DNA from: Parapristionchus giblindavisi
Lineage: Eukaryota > Nematoda > Chromadorea > Rhabditida > Diplogasteridae
NCBI GenBank assembly: GCA_943737045.1
Contig: CALSFV010000371.1
Coordinates: 62,001-126,000, forward strand
Length of the DNA stretch: 64,000 bases
Reading direction: 5' to 3'
Shown here: positions 44,301 to 56,800 of the stretch, piece after piece
How the letters are laid out: each line of letters starts with the position of its first letter
Numbering within the stretch: position 1 is the first letter of the stretch
Program-made: the position numbers and the translations under genes
Notes under the pieces: generated by a model
Databases searched by the model: none
What the model was told of the DNA's origin: nothing
What the model saw: only the letters and a program-made list of their open reading frames with translations

Positions 44301-47300
44301 ACTTTTACCTTTTTTTTACCAAACACCTCAAAACGTCTTCGTCAAGTGCATGGGATAATGTATTCGCATAAATAAACTGTCGAGAATTTCAGATTGCGGA
44401 GTTTGCTCTACTGTCTCATCGCATGGGCTTTGTCTGCCTTCTTTCCCTGCTTCTTCTACTATTATAAATGCACATATGAATACTCAACGATTGTCGGTAT
44501 ATTCTCATATTGATGTAAAACCCATATTATATGAAATATCTATAATAATTTGCTATCCATAAAAGACAAACGGAATATGTAAAATATTTTGTTAAATTAA
44601 AAAAAAAAAACTAATTACATAAAATATCTTGATATGACTTTGTCTAAGATAAATTTCAGGGTATGTACTACAATTTATGCGATGAAAAATCAGCCAAAGG
44701 CTTCATATTCAATTTGGCCGCTTATCTAGCGTATGGCCTTGTCATTATCGTACTTACTTTGTACATTTTCCTTTACATCATGATGAGGTTAGTGGTAAAG
44801 ACAACAACATTCCCGTTAGTTCAGCCTCTGTAATAGCGAGGCAACAATGAAGGAAGGGCGAATCACGTTTTCCAACTTATAAAGAGGGCGAGGCGGATGC
44901 CAGGCGGGTTTCGTGGGTTACATTAGAGAGGGTGTGAGTGCGAGATGGCATCAAATGATACTCGTCCGCGCCACCAAACCTGTCTGAGGTGCGTCGCTCT
45001 GACTAATGAACTATAGTCTCATTATTATGAGATTGTGAAAACACACCAAATAGCGCACTACAGTGATGGCAAAAGTCGCCTCAACATCTCTTCTGCCCCG
45101 CTATTCCCATCTCTCTCGCATTTTGAACTAACGTGCATTAAGTGTTACTCATAGAGAAAAAAAATGTAAAAGGCACCTCCCAATTTCTCTATCTCATATT
45201 GATTCAGACGTGCAAGGTGTCGCGTATCTCTAGCGAATACTCGAATAGATTTAAGGGACGAGACACAACAACGAATGCTCAATCAATCAGTCGTCATTTT
45301 CGTCCTTTATTCGGTATTTACATTAAAGATGGAGGCCCGCGAATGCCTATGCAAATCCATAACATATCTTTTATGCAAGGCACAAATCATATACACTTGT
45401 GTCGTTTTCTCTCGTTTTAACGGTATAGAGCCGAAGAATTGTATTATAGAATTAAAACTGTCCGAACAATACAAATTCCGCTCTTTGCCGCACAATACTC
45501 TGACTCCGCCCACTTATTCGAGCGACATTTCATTTTCGCTTATTTTATCGATTTTTATGGCGTTTTCTCGTCATTTCATTGGGCTTTCAGCAAAAATAAA
45601 ATTATATGCATTTACAAAACGTTCTGAAAAACCTCTCGAAATTTTGCGAAAATTTTGGAGTGCGTTTTTCTCAACGGTGGAGAAGTTTACTAAGTTCGGC
45701 ATTTGCGTGGTGTATGAAAAACTTTTGTAATTCTATAATAGTGGTCTATAGCGCACCTCGAAATTCCATCTCCCCCGGTTCGATTCCCCTAGCGATCATT
45801 TATATTATTACAGTGTTCACTGTTTGTGAACTTTTTCGTATCGTACATTGATTTGCACCAAGATATGAGGTTTCTTATTTTCTACGCCGAGAATTTACTC
45901 AATCTCTCAATAGCTTTCGTACATCCTGCCTGCTTTCTTCTGATGTCTGGTGACATGAAAAAGTAAGTGCATTTCAGTCATATGCCTGCAAAAAATTGTG
46001 AAAAAATACACTTAAGAGGCCGGATCTGAGAAAATTTATCATTTTGCCCCCTCCCCGGACATTGCGCGAGGATTTTCGATATCGGCCCCCATACTCATAG
46101 GGCCTGGAGGGTCTTTGACCTTGTTTACAAAAATGATGACGTCACCACCTGTATTGCTCAATGCGGCGCAAAAGCGCCGGGTTCGTCGAAAATCTCGAAA
46201 ACCAAAATTCTTTTTGCAGTATGTTAGGCATGCCCAGAGTGCACCAGAGCACCATTGGGATTGAAATTTGCCCAACTCTGACATCGACTTTTTGAATGAG
46301 ACTTTCACATTTTGCGATTTCTTTGAATTAGAATTGCACAGCATTCCCTCCATTGATCCTATAAGGAATTTTAATGAAATAGATGACAAATGATATTGTT
46401 ACGTCCTCCTTAGAATATACACCAATACAGTAGTACAGTATTATCTACAGTCCCGCACGATCGCCCTCCCTAAAGGCGGGCCGCCGCGACATGATTCATG
46501 TCGCCTCATGTCGCATCCTTCTAAAGTACTTTTAAAATATTTCATTAGCTGTGATCGTTGCATCATCAGATAAGATTAAGATCATCGTTGAAACGAATAA
46601 AATAGGTTAACTCTCGACAGAGTTATTGAAGGATCATGCCTGACGAGGTGCTGACCCTGCGAATTCGATTTACTAGCAAATGTGTTTTAGAACGGTTTTT
46701 TCTCGTATTGGAAGTATTGTATTTGGAAGTATTGTAATTATTTCGCAAAATATGTACACGAGAAAATACAAAAGAAAATCCGCAGAAAGCGTCCAAAAAC
46801 TTGTTCGTGAGAAAATCGATTTCGCAGGGTCAATGAAAAGTGCGAGAAATTCAAATTTGCAGGGATTACGGTAGCAAAATCAGCCACGATCCTTCAATAA
46901 CTCTGTCAAGAGTTAACCAAATTTATTCGTTTCAACGGCGATCTTAATCTTAATCTTATCGGATGGTGCAATGATCTAATGAAATGTTTTAAAAATCTTT
47001 TAGAGCGATGCGACATGAGGCGACATGAATCATGTCGCGGCGGCCCGCCTTTAGGGAGGGCGATCGTGCGGGACTGTATATAAGTACTGAAACCAGCATA
47101 GTACAGGTATCGCAAGCTAATGTTTTTTTCTATTATAGATTCTTTGTTAAAAAAAACAGTTCTTGATTCCACCACTGATGGAATACGGTACTTTCTGATA
47201 CAATATATCACTGGGCTTCTATAGCATACATTGGTGCATTGTACTTAAAGATTCTCCATCCTGACTTTTTCGGTCCATTTCTGACCATGACCCGGGGTCA

Positions 47301-48142
47301 TGGTCATGAATGAATTCTAGACCATGAACCCCGGGTCATGGTTCGAAAAAATCATTGTCGCGGATTCAACTCCGATGGTGATAAATATTCGTTAGATGTC
47401 TCAATAATACAATTTGATCTACATTTATCTAGATTACGTTAGAGAGTCGGTGGAAAGTGCCGGGAAAAGCCGACCTGGAACCGAGCGATGATCATTCAAG
47501 GCACTTTTTCGTTCAGATTGAGCCGGAATCCGATAATGTTTATGGGTGGGCATGATGCCCATGGCAGTGAGGTACCACCCCATAAAGAAAATTATGCTCG
47601 GAAGTGAATCTCAGATACAAAGAATTCGCAAAATGTGAAAGTCTAATTCAAAAAGTCGATGTCAGAGTTGGGCAAATTTCAATCCCAATGGTGCTTTGGT
47701 GCACTCTGGTCATGTCTAACATACTGCAAAAAGAATTTTGGTTCTAGCTCATTCGGTTGAGAAATTACGAATTTTCGAGAATTTCGACGAACCCGGCGCT
47801 TTTGCACCGCATTGAGCAATACAGGCGGTGACGTCATCATTTTTGTAAACAAGGTCAGAGACCCTCCAGGCCCTATGAGTATGGGGGCCCATATCCAAAA
47901 TCCTCGCGCAATGTCCGGGGAGGGGGCAAAATGATAAATTTTCTCAGATCCGGCCTCTTAAATGATCATCATTTGTTTGTCTAAATTTGCGCTTCGGTGA
48001 TTCTTAATCAAAGTTTTGAAAACCTTCATTAATTTTCAGAATCTTCGCCTCGTTTTTCCGTCGTTCAGAACGATCAACCGTGATGGCTTTGAATATAATC
48101 AACACTACACATGATCAACAGTCATCGAGAGTTGAGAGCTGA
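41391..48142 (+). CDS. 7TM chemoreceptor-type GPCR, copy 2, intact (349 aa)
   Basis: Nine exons: 41391-41412, 41727-41893, 42106-42219, 42429-42589, 44393-44492, 44660-44787, 45208-45313, 45814-45962, 48040-48142. Lengths sum to 1050 bp, 349 codons plus TGA, with all phases matching. Hydrophobic segments in order: TM1 IEFIVASAVMLMNITAAIVL, TM2 IVVSNLLISTFLKAVIEAAF, TM3 VLADYSTLAFAVLVAINRF (NRF in the DRY position), TM4 LLYCLIAWALSAFFPCFF, TM5 LAAYLAYGLVIIVLTLYIF, TM6 VVIFVLYS plus CSLFVNFFVSYI across an intron, TM7 AENLLNLSIAFVHPACFLLM; then a short basic tail. No signal peptide, as usual. Probably an amphid or other sensory-neuron receptor for small molecules. I place it among nematode SR receptors (Srx/Srv-like), family not resolved. 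The donor after TM4 (GTCGGT) is weak. Introns 4 and 8 were lengthened by transposons. Confidence 0.85.
41463..41556. repeat. Palindrome, GGTTACGGCG family (receptor intron 1)
   Basis: GTCGCCGTAACCTCCGCC and GGCGGAGGTTACGGCG fold around GACGTTACGAAGACGTTAC; the tail AAAATGTAACACCGCAT matches 38424-38530. Confidence 0.65.
43214..43915 (+). mobile_element. Internally deleted mariner-like transposon (receptor intron 4)
   Basis: 702 bp flanked by TA on both sides (43212-43213 and 43916-43917). The 27-bp inverted ends start CAGGGTGCGCCA and end CCCGGACTG, differing at three positions. Inside are remnants of a mariner transposase: an ERPGRGRPISVS linker-like segment (near 43500) and PNSPDLNLLDCSAW (near 43577-43620), the conserved block before the last catalytic aspartate. 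The frame is broken and much is missing, so it is non-autonomous. Antisense and sense open frames in 43540-43840 are residues of it. Confidence 0.85.
45325..45740. repeat. Dispersed repeat shared with 40.4-41.0 kb (receptor intron 7)
   Basis: Shares GAATTAAAACTGTCCGAACA, ACTCTGACTCCGCC, AAAATAAAATTATATGCATT, TTCTCAACGGTGGAGAAG and GGTG...TGAAAAACTTTTG with about 40526-40965. Unknown class; followed at 45735-45790 by GGTTCGATTCCCC, a possible B box. Confidence 0.6.
46016..47957. mobile_element. TTAA-flanked 1.94-kb element with ~320-bp inverted ends
   Basis: TTAA duplicates at 46012-46015 and 47958-47961; the orthologous empty site in receptor copy 1 has a single TTAA. Inverted arms 46016-46330 and about 47629-47957 begin GAGGCCGGATCTGAGAAAAT and share long runs such as AAATTTGCCCAACTCTGACA (46266 onward, reverse). 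No transposase. TTAA is the piggyBac-type target, but the terminus GAGGCC is not the usual CCY, so superfamily is tentative. The interior holds near-palindromes ACCATGACCCGGGGTCATGG (47284-47306) and a nested TA-flanked element. Confidence 0.85.
46448..47076. mobile_element. TA-flanked inverted-repeat element nested in the TTAA element
   Basis: TA at 46446-46447 and 47077-47078. The ends CAGTCCCGCACGATCGCCCT are perfect inverted repeats, and the arms extend about 190 bp (to about 46640 and from about 46885) at roughly 90% identity, including GCCGCGACATGATTCATGTC. CAGT-type end plus TA duplication is the Tc1/mariner signature. Loop non-coding; a fold-back MITE. Confidence 0.8.
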
Positions 48143-49080
48143 TTCTTCATCCTAAATATATCGTGCTATCTGATAATCCTGCATATTGTCATTTTTGAAC
48201 AGAAATGATTCACGCCTGCTAATATTTTATGTCTACTAATAAATTTTAAGAGCCTTGTATGCTATAATAACACGGGTCTAATGTAAAAGTATAGCAAAAT
48301 AGGCCCTTACCACTTTCTACTTTTCTTGCTTTCTACCAATTTTTTGTCTCCGATTTCGATGAAATCGGAGACAAAAAATTGGTAGATGTGGTTGGGGGTG
48401 ATGAGAAGGCCTAGCTACTTGATTTGGTCAAAATCGCAGATTATAGATTTTATGTGACCTAACACATGAACGATCATAACTCGGTCAATTTTGTTCGTAC
48501 TGTGAGCTGGTATGGTTCGAACCGTGTTACAAAGTTCTACAAAAAGGTTTTATCAACTCTTTCTCAGAAAAGTCATCTTCAGGGTGCTTAATGCAGACGC
48601 TTTTGTTGACCAAAAATGGTTTTCTCGAAATTTTTTTTGGCCCCGCCAGTTTTATTGCAAAAACTATGCCTTTAAATCACGCACAAGATCATTATTTAGT
48701 TCATAGCCCGAATCTTTGTATTTCAGTACTGGCCAAAAGGCTATTGACTTTTGGCTTTTTGGTCATAACTTTTTTCAAACTTAGCCGTTCCAGTCCAGCT
48801 TTTCAGGGATAATGTTGAGAATGGTTTTACGTGTTTTACAGAAAAATAACCCCGGTTGAGCTCTTTTGGTCGATTTTATCACAAAAATGAGATATTCGTT
48901 TTCTTCGATTTATTCTATTTTTTAGACTCATTTTGCTATCAAAGAGTGTTATATCGTGTTAAAAGCATGACACGGATTCTCGGGACCAAGAATCTACCGA
49001 TATCCGAGCGAGAATCCATTCGACGTGGACGTCGGATGAGTCTGTCGCTGGCACGCTGTCACAGAAGTTCCGAGTTTTAG
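48143..49080. other. Region between the receptor gene and satellite, with a perfect hairpin
   Basis: 48333-48357 and 48361-48385 are a perfect 25-bp inverted repeat (CTACCAATTTTTTGTCTCCG...) with a three-base GAT loop. The 48470-48900 stretch is unplaced; it has TCATAACTCGGTCA, similar in style to TCATAACTCCGTTC in the fold-back arms at 8093. No gene supported. Confidence 0.6.
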
Positions 49081-52000
49081 AAGCAAGGGGCTATCCCAGA
49101 TTCGACCAGGGAATCACTCAGAAGCAAGGGGCTAGCCGAGATTCGACCAGGGAATCACTCAGAAGCAAGGGGTTAGCCCAGATTCGACCAGGGTATCACT
49201 CGGAAGCAAGGGGCTAGCCCAGATTCGACCAGGGTATCACTCAGAAGCAAGGGGCTAGCCCAGATTCGACCAGGGAATCACTCAGAAGCAAGGGGCTAGC
49301 CCAGATTCGACCAGGGAATCACTCAGAAGCAAGGGCTAGCCCAGATTCGACCAGGGAATCACTCAGAAGCAAGGGGCTAGCCCAGATTCGACCAGGGAAT
49401 CAATCAGAAGCAAGGGGCTATCCCATATTCGACCAGGGAATCACTCAGAAGCAAGGGGCTAGCCCAGATTCGACCAGGGGATCACTCAGAAGCAAGGGGC
49501 TAGCCCAGATTCGACCAGGGAATCTCTCAGAAGCAAGGGGCTAGCCCAGATTCGACCAGGGAATAACTCAGAAGCAAGGGCTAGCCCAGATTCGACCAGG
49601 GTATCACTCAAAAGCAAGGGGCTAGCCCAGATTCGACCAGGGAATCACTTAGAAGCAAGGGGCTAGCCTAGATTCGACCAGGGAATCACTCAGAAGCAAG
49701 GGGCTAGCCCAGATTCGAACAGGGAATCACTCAGAAGCAAGGGGCTAGCCCAGATTCGACCAGGGAATCACTCAGAAGCAAGGGGCTAGCCCAGATTCGA
49801 CCAGGGTATCACTCAGAAGCAAGGGGCTAGCCCAGATTCGACCAGGGTATCACTCAGAAGCAAGGGGCTAGCCCAGATTCGACCAGGAAATCACTCAGAA
49901 GCAAGGGGCTAGCCCAGATTCGACCAGGGAATCACTCAGAAGCAAGGGGCTAGCCCAGATTCGACCAGGGAATCACTCAGAAGCAAGGGCTAGCCCAGAT
50001 TCGACCAGGGAATCACTCAGAAGCAAGGGGCTAGCCCAGATTCGACCAGGGAATCACTCAGAAGCAAGGGGCTAGCCCAGATTCGACCAGGGAATCACTC
50101 AGAAGCAAGGGGCTAGCCCAGATTCGACCAGGGAATCACTCAGAAGCAAGGGCTAGCCCAGACTCGACCAGGGTATCACTCAGAAGCAAGGGGCTAGCCC
50201 AGATTCGACCAGGGAATCACTCAGAAGCAAGGGGCTAGCCAAGATTCGACCAGGGAATCACTCAGAAGCAAGGGGCTAGCCCAGATTCGACCAGGGAATC
50301 ACTCAGAAGCAAGGGGCTAGCCCAGATTCGACCAGGGAATCACTCAGAAGCAAGGGGCTAGCCGAGATTCGACCAGGGAATCACTCAGAAGCAAGGGGTT
50401 AGCCCAGATTCGACCAGGGTATCACTCAGAAGCAAGGGGCTAGCCCAGATTCGACCAGGGAATCAATCAGAAGCAAGGGGCTAGCCCAGATTCGACCAGG
50501 GAATCACTCAAAAGCAAGGGCTAGCCCAGATTCGACCAGGGTATCACTCAAAAGCAAGGGGCTAGCCCAGATTCGACCAGGGAATCACTTAGAAGCAAGG
50601 GGCTAGCCTAGATTCGACCAGGGAATCACTCAGAAGCAAGGGGCTAGCCCAGATTCGACCAGGGAATCACTCAGAAGCAAGGGGCTAGCCCAGATTCGAC
50701 CAGGGAATCACTCAGAAGCAAGGGGCTAGCCCAGATTCGACCAGGGTATCACTCAGAAGCAAGGGGCTAGCCCAGATTCGACCAGGGTATCACTCAGAAG
50801 CAAGGGGCTAGCCCAGATTCGACCAGGGAATCACTCAGAAGCAAGGGGCTATCCCAGATTCGACCAGGGAATCACTCAGAAGCAAGGGGCTAGACCAGAT
50901 TCGACCAGGGAATCACTCAGAAGCAAGGGGCTAGCCCAGATTCGACCAGGGAATCACTCAGAAGCAAGGGGCTAGCCCAGATTCGACCAGGGAATCACTC
51001 AGAAGCAAGGGCTAGCCCAGATTCGACCAGGGTATCACTCAGAAGCAAGGGGCTAGCCCAGATTCGACCAGGGAATCACTCAGAAGCAAGGGGCTAGCCC
51101 AGATTCGACCAGGGAATCACTCAGAAGCAAGGGGCTAGCCCAGATTCGACCAGGGAATCACTCAGAAGCAAGGGGCTAGCCCAGATTTGACCAGGGAATC
51201 AATCAGAAGCAAGGGGCTATCCCAGATTCGACCAGGGAATCAATCAGAAGCAAGGGGCTATCCCAGATTCGACCAGGGAATCACTCAGAAGCAAGGGGCT
51301 AGCCCAGATTCGACCAGGGAATTACTCAGAAGCAAGGGGCTAGCCCAGATTCGACCAGGGAATCATTCAGAATCAAGGGGCTAGCCCAGATTCGACCAGG
51401 GAATCACTCAGAAGCAAGGGGCTAGCCCAGATTTGACCAGGGAATCAATCAGAAGCAAGGGGCTATCCCAGATTCGACCAGGGAATCAATAAGAAGCAAT
51501 GGGCTATCCCAGATTCGACCAGGGAATCACTCAGAAGCAAGGGGCTAGCCCAGATTCGACCAGGGAATCACTCAGAAGCAAGGGGCTAGCCCAGATTCGA
51601 CCAGGGAATCACTCAGAAGCAAGGGCTAGCCCAGATTCGACCAGGGAATCACTCAGAAGCAAGGGGCTAGCCCAGATTCGACCAGGGAATCACTCAGAAG
51701 CAAGGGGCTAGCCCAGATTCGACCAGGGAATCTCTCAGAAGCAAGGGGCTAGCCCAGATTCGACCAGGGAATCACTCAGAAGCAAGGGGCTAGCCCAGAT
51801 TCGACCAGGGAATCTCTCAGAAGCAAGGGGCTAGCCCAGATTCGACCAGGGAATCACTCAGAAGAAAGGGGCTAGCCCAGATTCGACCAGGGAATCAATC
51901 AGAAGCAAGGGGCTAGCCCAGATTCGACCAGGGAATCACTCAGAAGCAAGGGGCTAGCCCAGATTTCACCAGGGAATCAATCAGAAGCAAGGGGCTATCC

Positions 52001-53723
52001 CAGATTCGACCAGGGAATCAATAAGAAGCAAGGGGCTATCCCAGATTCGACCAGGGAATCACTCAGAAGCAAGGGGCTAGCCCAGATTCGACCAGGGAAT
52101 CACTCAGAAGCAAGGGGCTAGCCCAGATTCGACCAGGGAATCACTCAGAAGCAAGGGGCTAGCCCAGATTCGACCAGGGAATCACTCAGAAGCAAGGGGC
52201 TAGCCCAGATTCGACCAGGGAATCACTCAGAAGCAAGGGCTAGCCCAGATTCGACCAGGGAATCACTCAGAAGCAAGGGGCTAGCCCAGATTCGACCAGG
52301 GAATCACTCAGAAGCAAGGGGCTAGCCCAGATTCGACCAGGGAATCACTCAGAAGCAAGGGCTAGCCCAGATTCGACCAGGGAATCACTCAGAAGCAAGG
52401 GGCTAGCCCAGATTCGACCAGGGAATCACTCAGAAGCAAGGGGCTAGCCCAGATTCGACCAGGGAATCTCTCAGAAGCAAGGGGCTAGCCCAGATTCGAC
52501 CAGGGAATCACTCAGAAGAAAGGGGCTAGCCCAGATTCGACCAGGGAATCAATCAGAAGCAAGGGGCTAGCCCAGATTCGACCAGGGAATCACTCAGAAG
52601 CAAGGGGCTAGCCCAGATTTGACCAGGGAATCAATCAGAAGCAAGGGGCTATCCCAGATTCGACCAGGGAATCAATAAGAAGCAAGGGGCTATCCCAGAT
52701 TCGACCAGGGAATCACTCAGAAGCAAGGGGCTAGCCCAGATTCGACCAGGGAATCACTCAGAAGCAAGGGGCTAGCCCAGATTCGACCAGGGAATCACTC
52801 AGAAGCCAGGGGCTAGCCCAGATTCGACCAGGGAATCACTCAGAAGCAAGGGCTAGCCCAGATTCGACCAGGGAATCACTCAGAAGCAAGGGGCTAGCCC
52901 AGATTCGACCAGGGAATCACTCAGAAGCAAGGGGCTAGCCCAGATTCGACCAGGGAATCTCTCAGAAGCAAGGGGCTAGCCCAGATTCGACCAGGGAATC
53001 ACTCAGAAGAAAGGGGCTAGCCCAGATTCGACCAGGGAATCAATCAGAAGCAAGGGGCTATCCCAGATTCGACCAGGGAATCTCTCAGAAGCAAGGGGCT
53101 AGCCCAGATTCGACCAGGGAATCACTCAGAAGCAAGGGCTAGCCCAGATTCGACCAGGGAATCACTCAGAAGCAAGGGGCTAGCCCAGATTCGACCAGGG
53201 TATCACTCAAAAGCAAGGGGCTAGCCCAGATTCGACCAGGGAATCACTCAGAAGCAAGGGGCTAGCCCAGATTCGACCAGGGAATCACTCAGAAGCAAGG
53301 GGCTAGCCCAGATTCGACCAGGGAATCACTCAGAAGCAAGGGGCTAGCCCAGATTCGACCAGGGAATCACTCAGAAGCAAGGGGCTAGCCCAGATTTGAC
53401 CAGGGAATCAATCAGAAGCAAGGGGCTATCCCAGATTCGACCAGGGAATCAATCAGAAGCAAGGGGCTATCCCAGATTCGACCAGGGAATCACTCAGAAG
53501 CAAGGGGCTAGCCCAGATTCGACCAGGGAATCACTCAGAAGCAAGGGGCTAGCCCAGATTCGACCAGGGAATCACTCAGAAGCAAGGGCTAGCCCAGATT
53601 CGACCAGGGAATCACTCAGAAGCAAGGGGCTAGCCCAGATTCGACCAGGGAATCACTCAGAAGCAAGGGGCTAGCCCAGATTCGACCAGGGAATCTCTCA
53701 GAAGCAAGGGGCTAGCCCAGATT
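49081..53723 (+). repeat. 41-bp satellite array, block A
   Basis: About 113 tandem copies of a 41-bp monomer: AGAAGCAAGGGGCTAGCCCA followed by GATTCGACCAGGGAATCACTC. Variants: a 40-bp form lacking one G, GCTATCC for GCTAGCC, AATCAATC, AATCTCTC, GGTATCACTC. Variant blocks recur (for example AATCAATAAGAAGC near 51486, 52018 and 52673), showing higher-order amplification. It begins directly after unrelated sequence ending CCGAGTTTT. Confidence 0.97.
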
Positions 53724-53836
53724 GCCAAATGAAAGGATTGAAATGTCTCCTCGTTTCGCCTACTCACTTTCCCCTTTTTTCAGTTCAGTTAGCGATTTTG
53801 TTCAGCAAATAAAAATGTATTTTATCTTGATATTGT
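53724..53836. other. Spacer at the satellite inversion point
   Basis: Non-satellite 113 bp, GCCAAATGAAAGGATTGAAA to CTTGATATTGT. It is about 80% similar, same orientation, to 32605-32712 (CGAAATGAAAGGATTGAAAT...TTCTTGATAGTT). On its left the array reads plus, on its right minus. Confidence 0.85.
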
Positions 53837-56800
53837 GATTGATTCCCTGGTCGAATCTGGGATAGCCCCTTGCTTCTGATTGATTCCCCGGTCGAATCTG
53901 GGCTAGCCCCTTGCTTCTGAGTGATTCCCTGGTCGAATCTGGGCTAGCCCCTTGCTTCTGAGTGATTCCCTGGTCGAATCTGGGATAGCCCCTTGTTTCT
54001 GATTGATTCCCTGGTCGAATCTGGGCTAGCCCCTTGCTTCTGAGTGATTCCCTGGTCGAATCTGGGCTAGCCCCTTGCTTCTGAGTGATTCCCTGGTCGA
54101 ATCTGGGCTAGCCCCTTGCTTCTGAGTGATTCCCTGGTCGAATCTGGGATAGCCCCTTGTTTCTGATTGATTCCCTGGTCGAATCTGGGCTAGCCCCTTG
54201 CTTCTGAGTGATTCCCTGGTCGAATCTGGGCTAGCCCCTTGCTTCTGAGTGATTCCCTGGTCGAATCTGGGATAGCCCCTTGCTTCTGATTGATTCCCTG
54301 GTCGAATCTGGGCTAGCCCCTTGCTTATGAGTGATTCCCTGGTAGAATCTGGGCTAGCCCCTTGCTTCTGAGTGATTCCCTGGTCGCATCTGGGATAGCC
54401 CCTTGTTTCTGATTGATTCCCTGGTCGAATCTGGGCTAGCCCCTTGCTTCTGAGTGATTCCCTGGTCGAATCTGGGCTAGCCCCTTGCTTCTGAGTGATT
54501 CCCTGGTCGAATCTGGGCTAGCCCCTTGCTTCTGAGTGATTCCCTGGTCGAATCTGGGATAGCCCCTTGTTTCTGATTGATTCCCTGGTCGAATCTGGGC
54601 TAGCCCCTTGCTTCTGAGTGATTCCCTGGTCGAATCTGGGCTAGCCCCTTGCTTCTGAGTGATTCCCTGGTCGAATCTGGGATAGCCCCTTGCTTCTGAT
54701 TGATTCCCTGGTCGAATCTGGGCTAGCCCCTTGCTTATGAGTGATTCCCTGGTCGAATCTGGGCTAGCCCCTTGCTTCTGAGTGATTCCCTGGTCGCATC
54801 TGGGATAGCCCCTTGCTTCTGATTGATTCCCTGATCGAATCTGGGCTACTAGCCCCTTGCTTCTGAGTGATTCCCTGGTCGAATCTGGGCTAGCCCCTCG
54901 CTTCTGAGTGATTCCCTGGTCGAATCTGGGCTAGCCCCTTGCTTCTGAGTGATTCCCTGGTCGAATCTGGGCTAGCCCCTTGCTTCTGAGTGATTCCCTG
55001 GTCGAATCTGGGATAGCCCCTTGTTTCTGATTGATTCCCTGGTCGAATCTGGGCTAGCCCCTTGCTTCTGAGTGATTCCCTGGTCGAATCTGGGCTAGCC
55101 CCTTGCTTCTGAGTGATTCCCTGGTCGAATCTGGGATAGCCCCTTGCTTCTGAGTGATTCCCTGGTCGAATCTGGGCTAGCCCCTTGCTTCTGAGTGATT
55201 CCCTGGTCGAATCTGGGATAGCCCCTTGCTTCTGATTGATTCCCCGGTCGAATCTGGGCTAGCCCCTTGCTTCTGAGTGATTCCCTGGTCGAATCTGGGC
55301 TAGCCCCTTGCTTCTGAGTGATTCCCTGGTCGAATCTGGGATAGCCCCTTGTTTCTGATTGATTCCCTGGTCGAATCTGGGCTAGCCCCTTGCTTCTGAG
55401 TGATTCCCTGTTCGAATCTGGGCTAGCCCCTTGCTTCTGAGTGATTCCCTGGTCGAATCTGGGCTAGCCCCTTGCTTCTGAGTGATTCCCTGGTCGAATC
55501 TGGGATAGCCCCTTGTTTCTGATTGATTCCCTGGTCGAATCTGGGCTAGCCCCTTGCTTCTGAGTGATTCCCTGGTCGAATCTGGGCTAGCCCCTTGCTT
55601 CTGAGTGATTCCCTGGTCGAATCTGGGATAGCCCCTTGCTTCTGATTGATTCCCTGGTCGAATCTGGGCTAGCCCCTTGCTTATGAGTGATTCCCTGGTC
55701 GAATCTGGGCTAGCCCCTTGCTTCTGAGTGATTCCCTGGTCGCATCTGGGATAGCCCCTTGCTTCTGATTGATTCCCTGATCGAATCTGGGCTACTAGCC
55801 CCTTGCTTCTGAGTGATTCCCTGGTCGAATCTGGGCTAGCCCCTCGCTTCTGAGTGATTCCCTGGTCGAATCTGGGCTAGCCCCTTGCTTCTGAGTGATT
55901 CCCTGGTCGAATCTGGGCTAGCCCCTTGCTTCTGAGTGATTCCCTGGTCGAATCTAGGCTAGCCCCTTGCTTCTGAGTGATTCCCTGGTCGAATCTGGGA
56001 TAGCCCCTTGCTTCTGAGTGATTCCCTGGTCGAATCTGGGCTATCCCCTTGCTTCTGAGTGATTCCCGCCCCTTGCTTCTGAGTGATACCCTGGTCGAAT
56101 CTGGGCGAGCCCCTTGCTTCTGAGTGATTCCCTGGTCGAATCTGGGCTAGCCCCTTGCTTCTGAGTGATTCCCTGGTCGAATCTGGGCTAGCCCCTTGCT
56201 TCTGAGTGATTCCCTGGTCGAATCTGGGCTAGCCCCTTGCTTCTGAGTGATTCCCTGGTCGAATCTGGGATAGCCCCTTGCTTCTGAGTGATTCCCTGGT
56301 CGAATCTGGGCTAGCCCCTCGCTTCTGAGTGATTCCCTGGTCGAATCTGGGCTAGCCCCTTGCTTCTGAGTGATTCCCTGGTCGAATCTGGGATAGCCCC
56401 TTGCTTCTGATTGATTCCCCGGTCGAATCTGGGCTAGCCCCTTGCTTCTGAGTGATTCCCTGGTCGAATCTGGGCTAGCCCCTTGCTTCTGAGTGATTCC
56501 CTGGTCGAATCTGGGATAGCCCCTTGTTTCTGATTGATTCCCTGGTCGAATCTGGGCTAGCCCCTTGCTTCTGAGTGATTCCCTGGTCGAATCTGGGCTA
56601 GCCCCTTGCTTCTGAGTGATTCCCTGGTCGAATCTGGGATAGCCCCTTGCTTCTGATTGATTCCCTGGTCGAATCTGGGCTAGCCCCTTGCTTATGAGTG
56701 ATTCCCTGGTCGAATCTGGGCTAGCCCCTTGCTTCTGAGTGATTCCCTGGTCGAATCTGGGATAGCCCCTTGCTTCTGATTGATTCCCTGATCGAATCTG

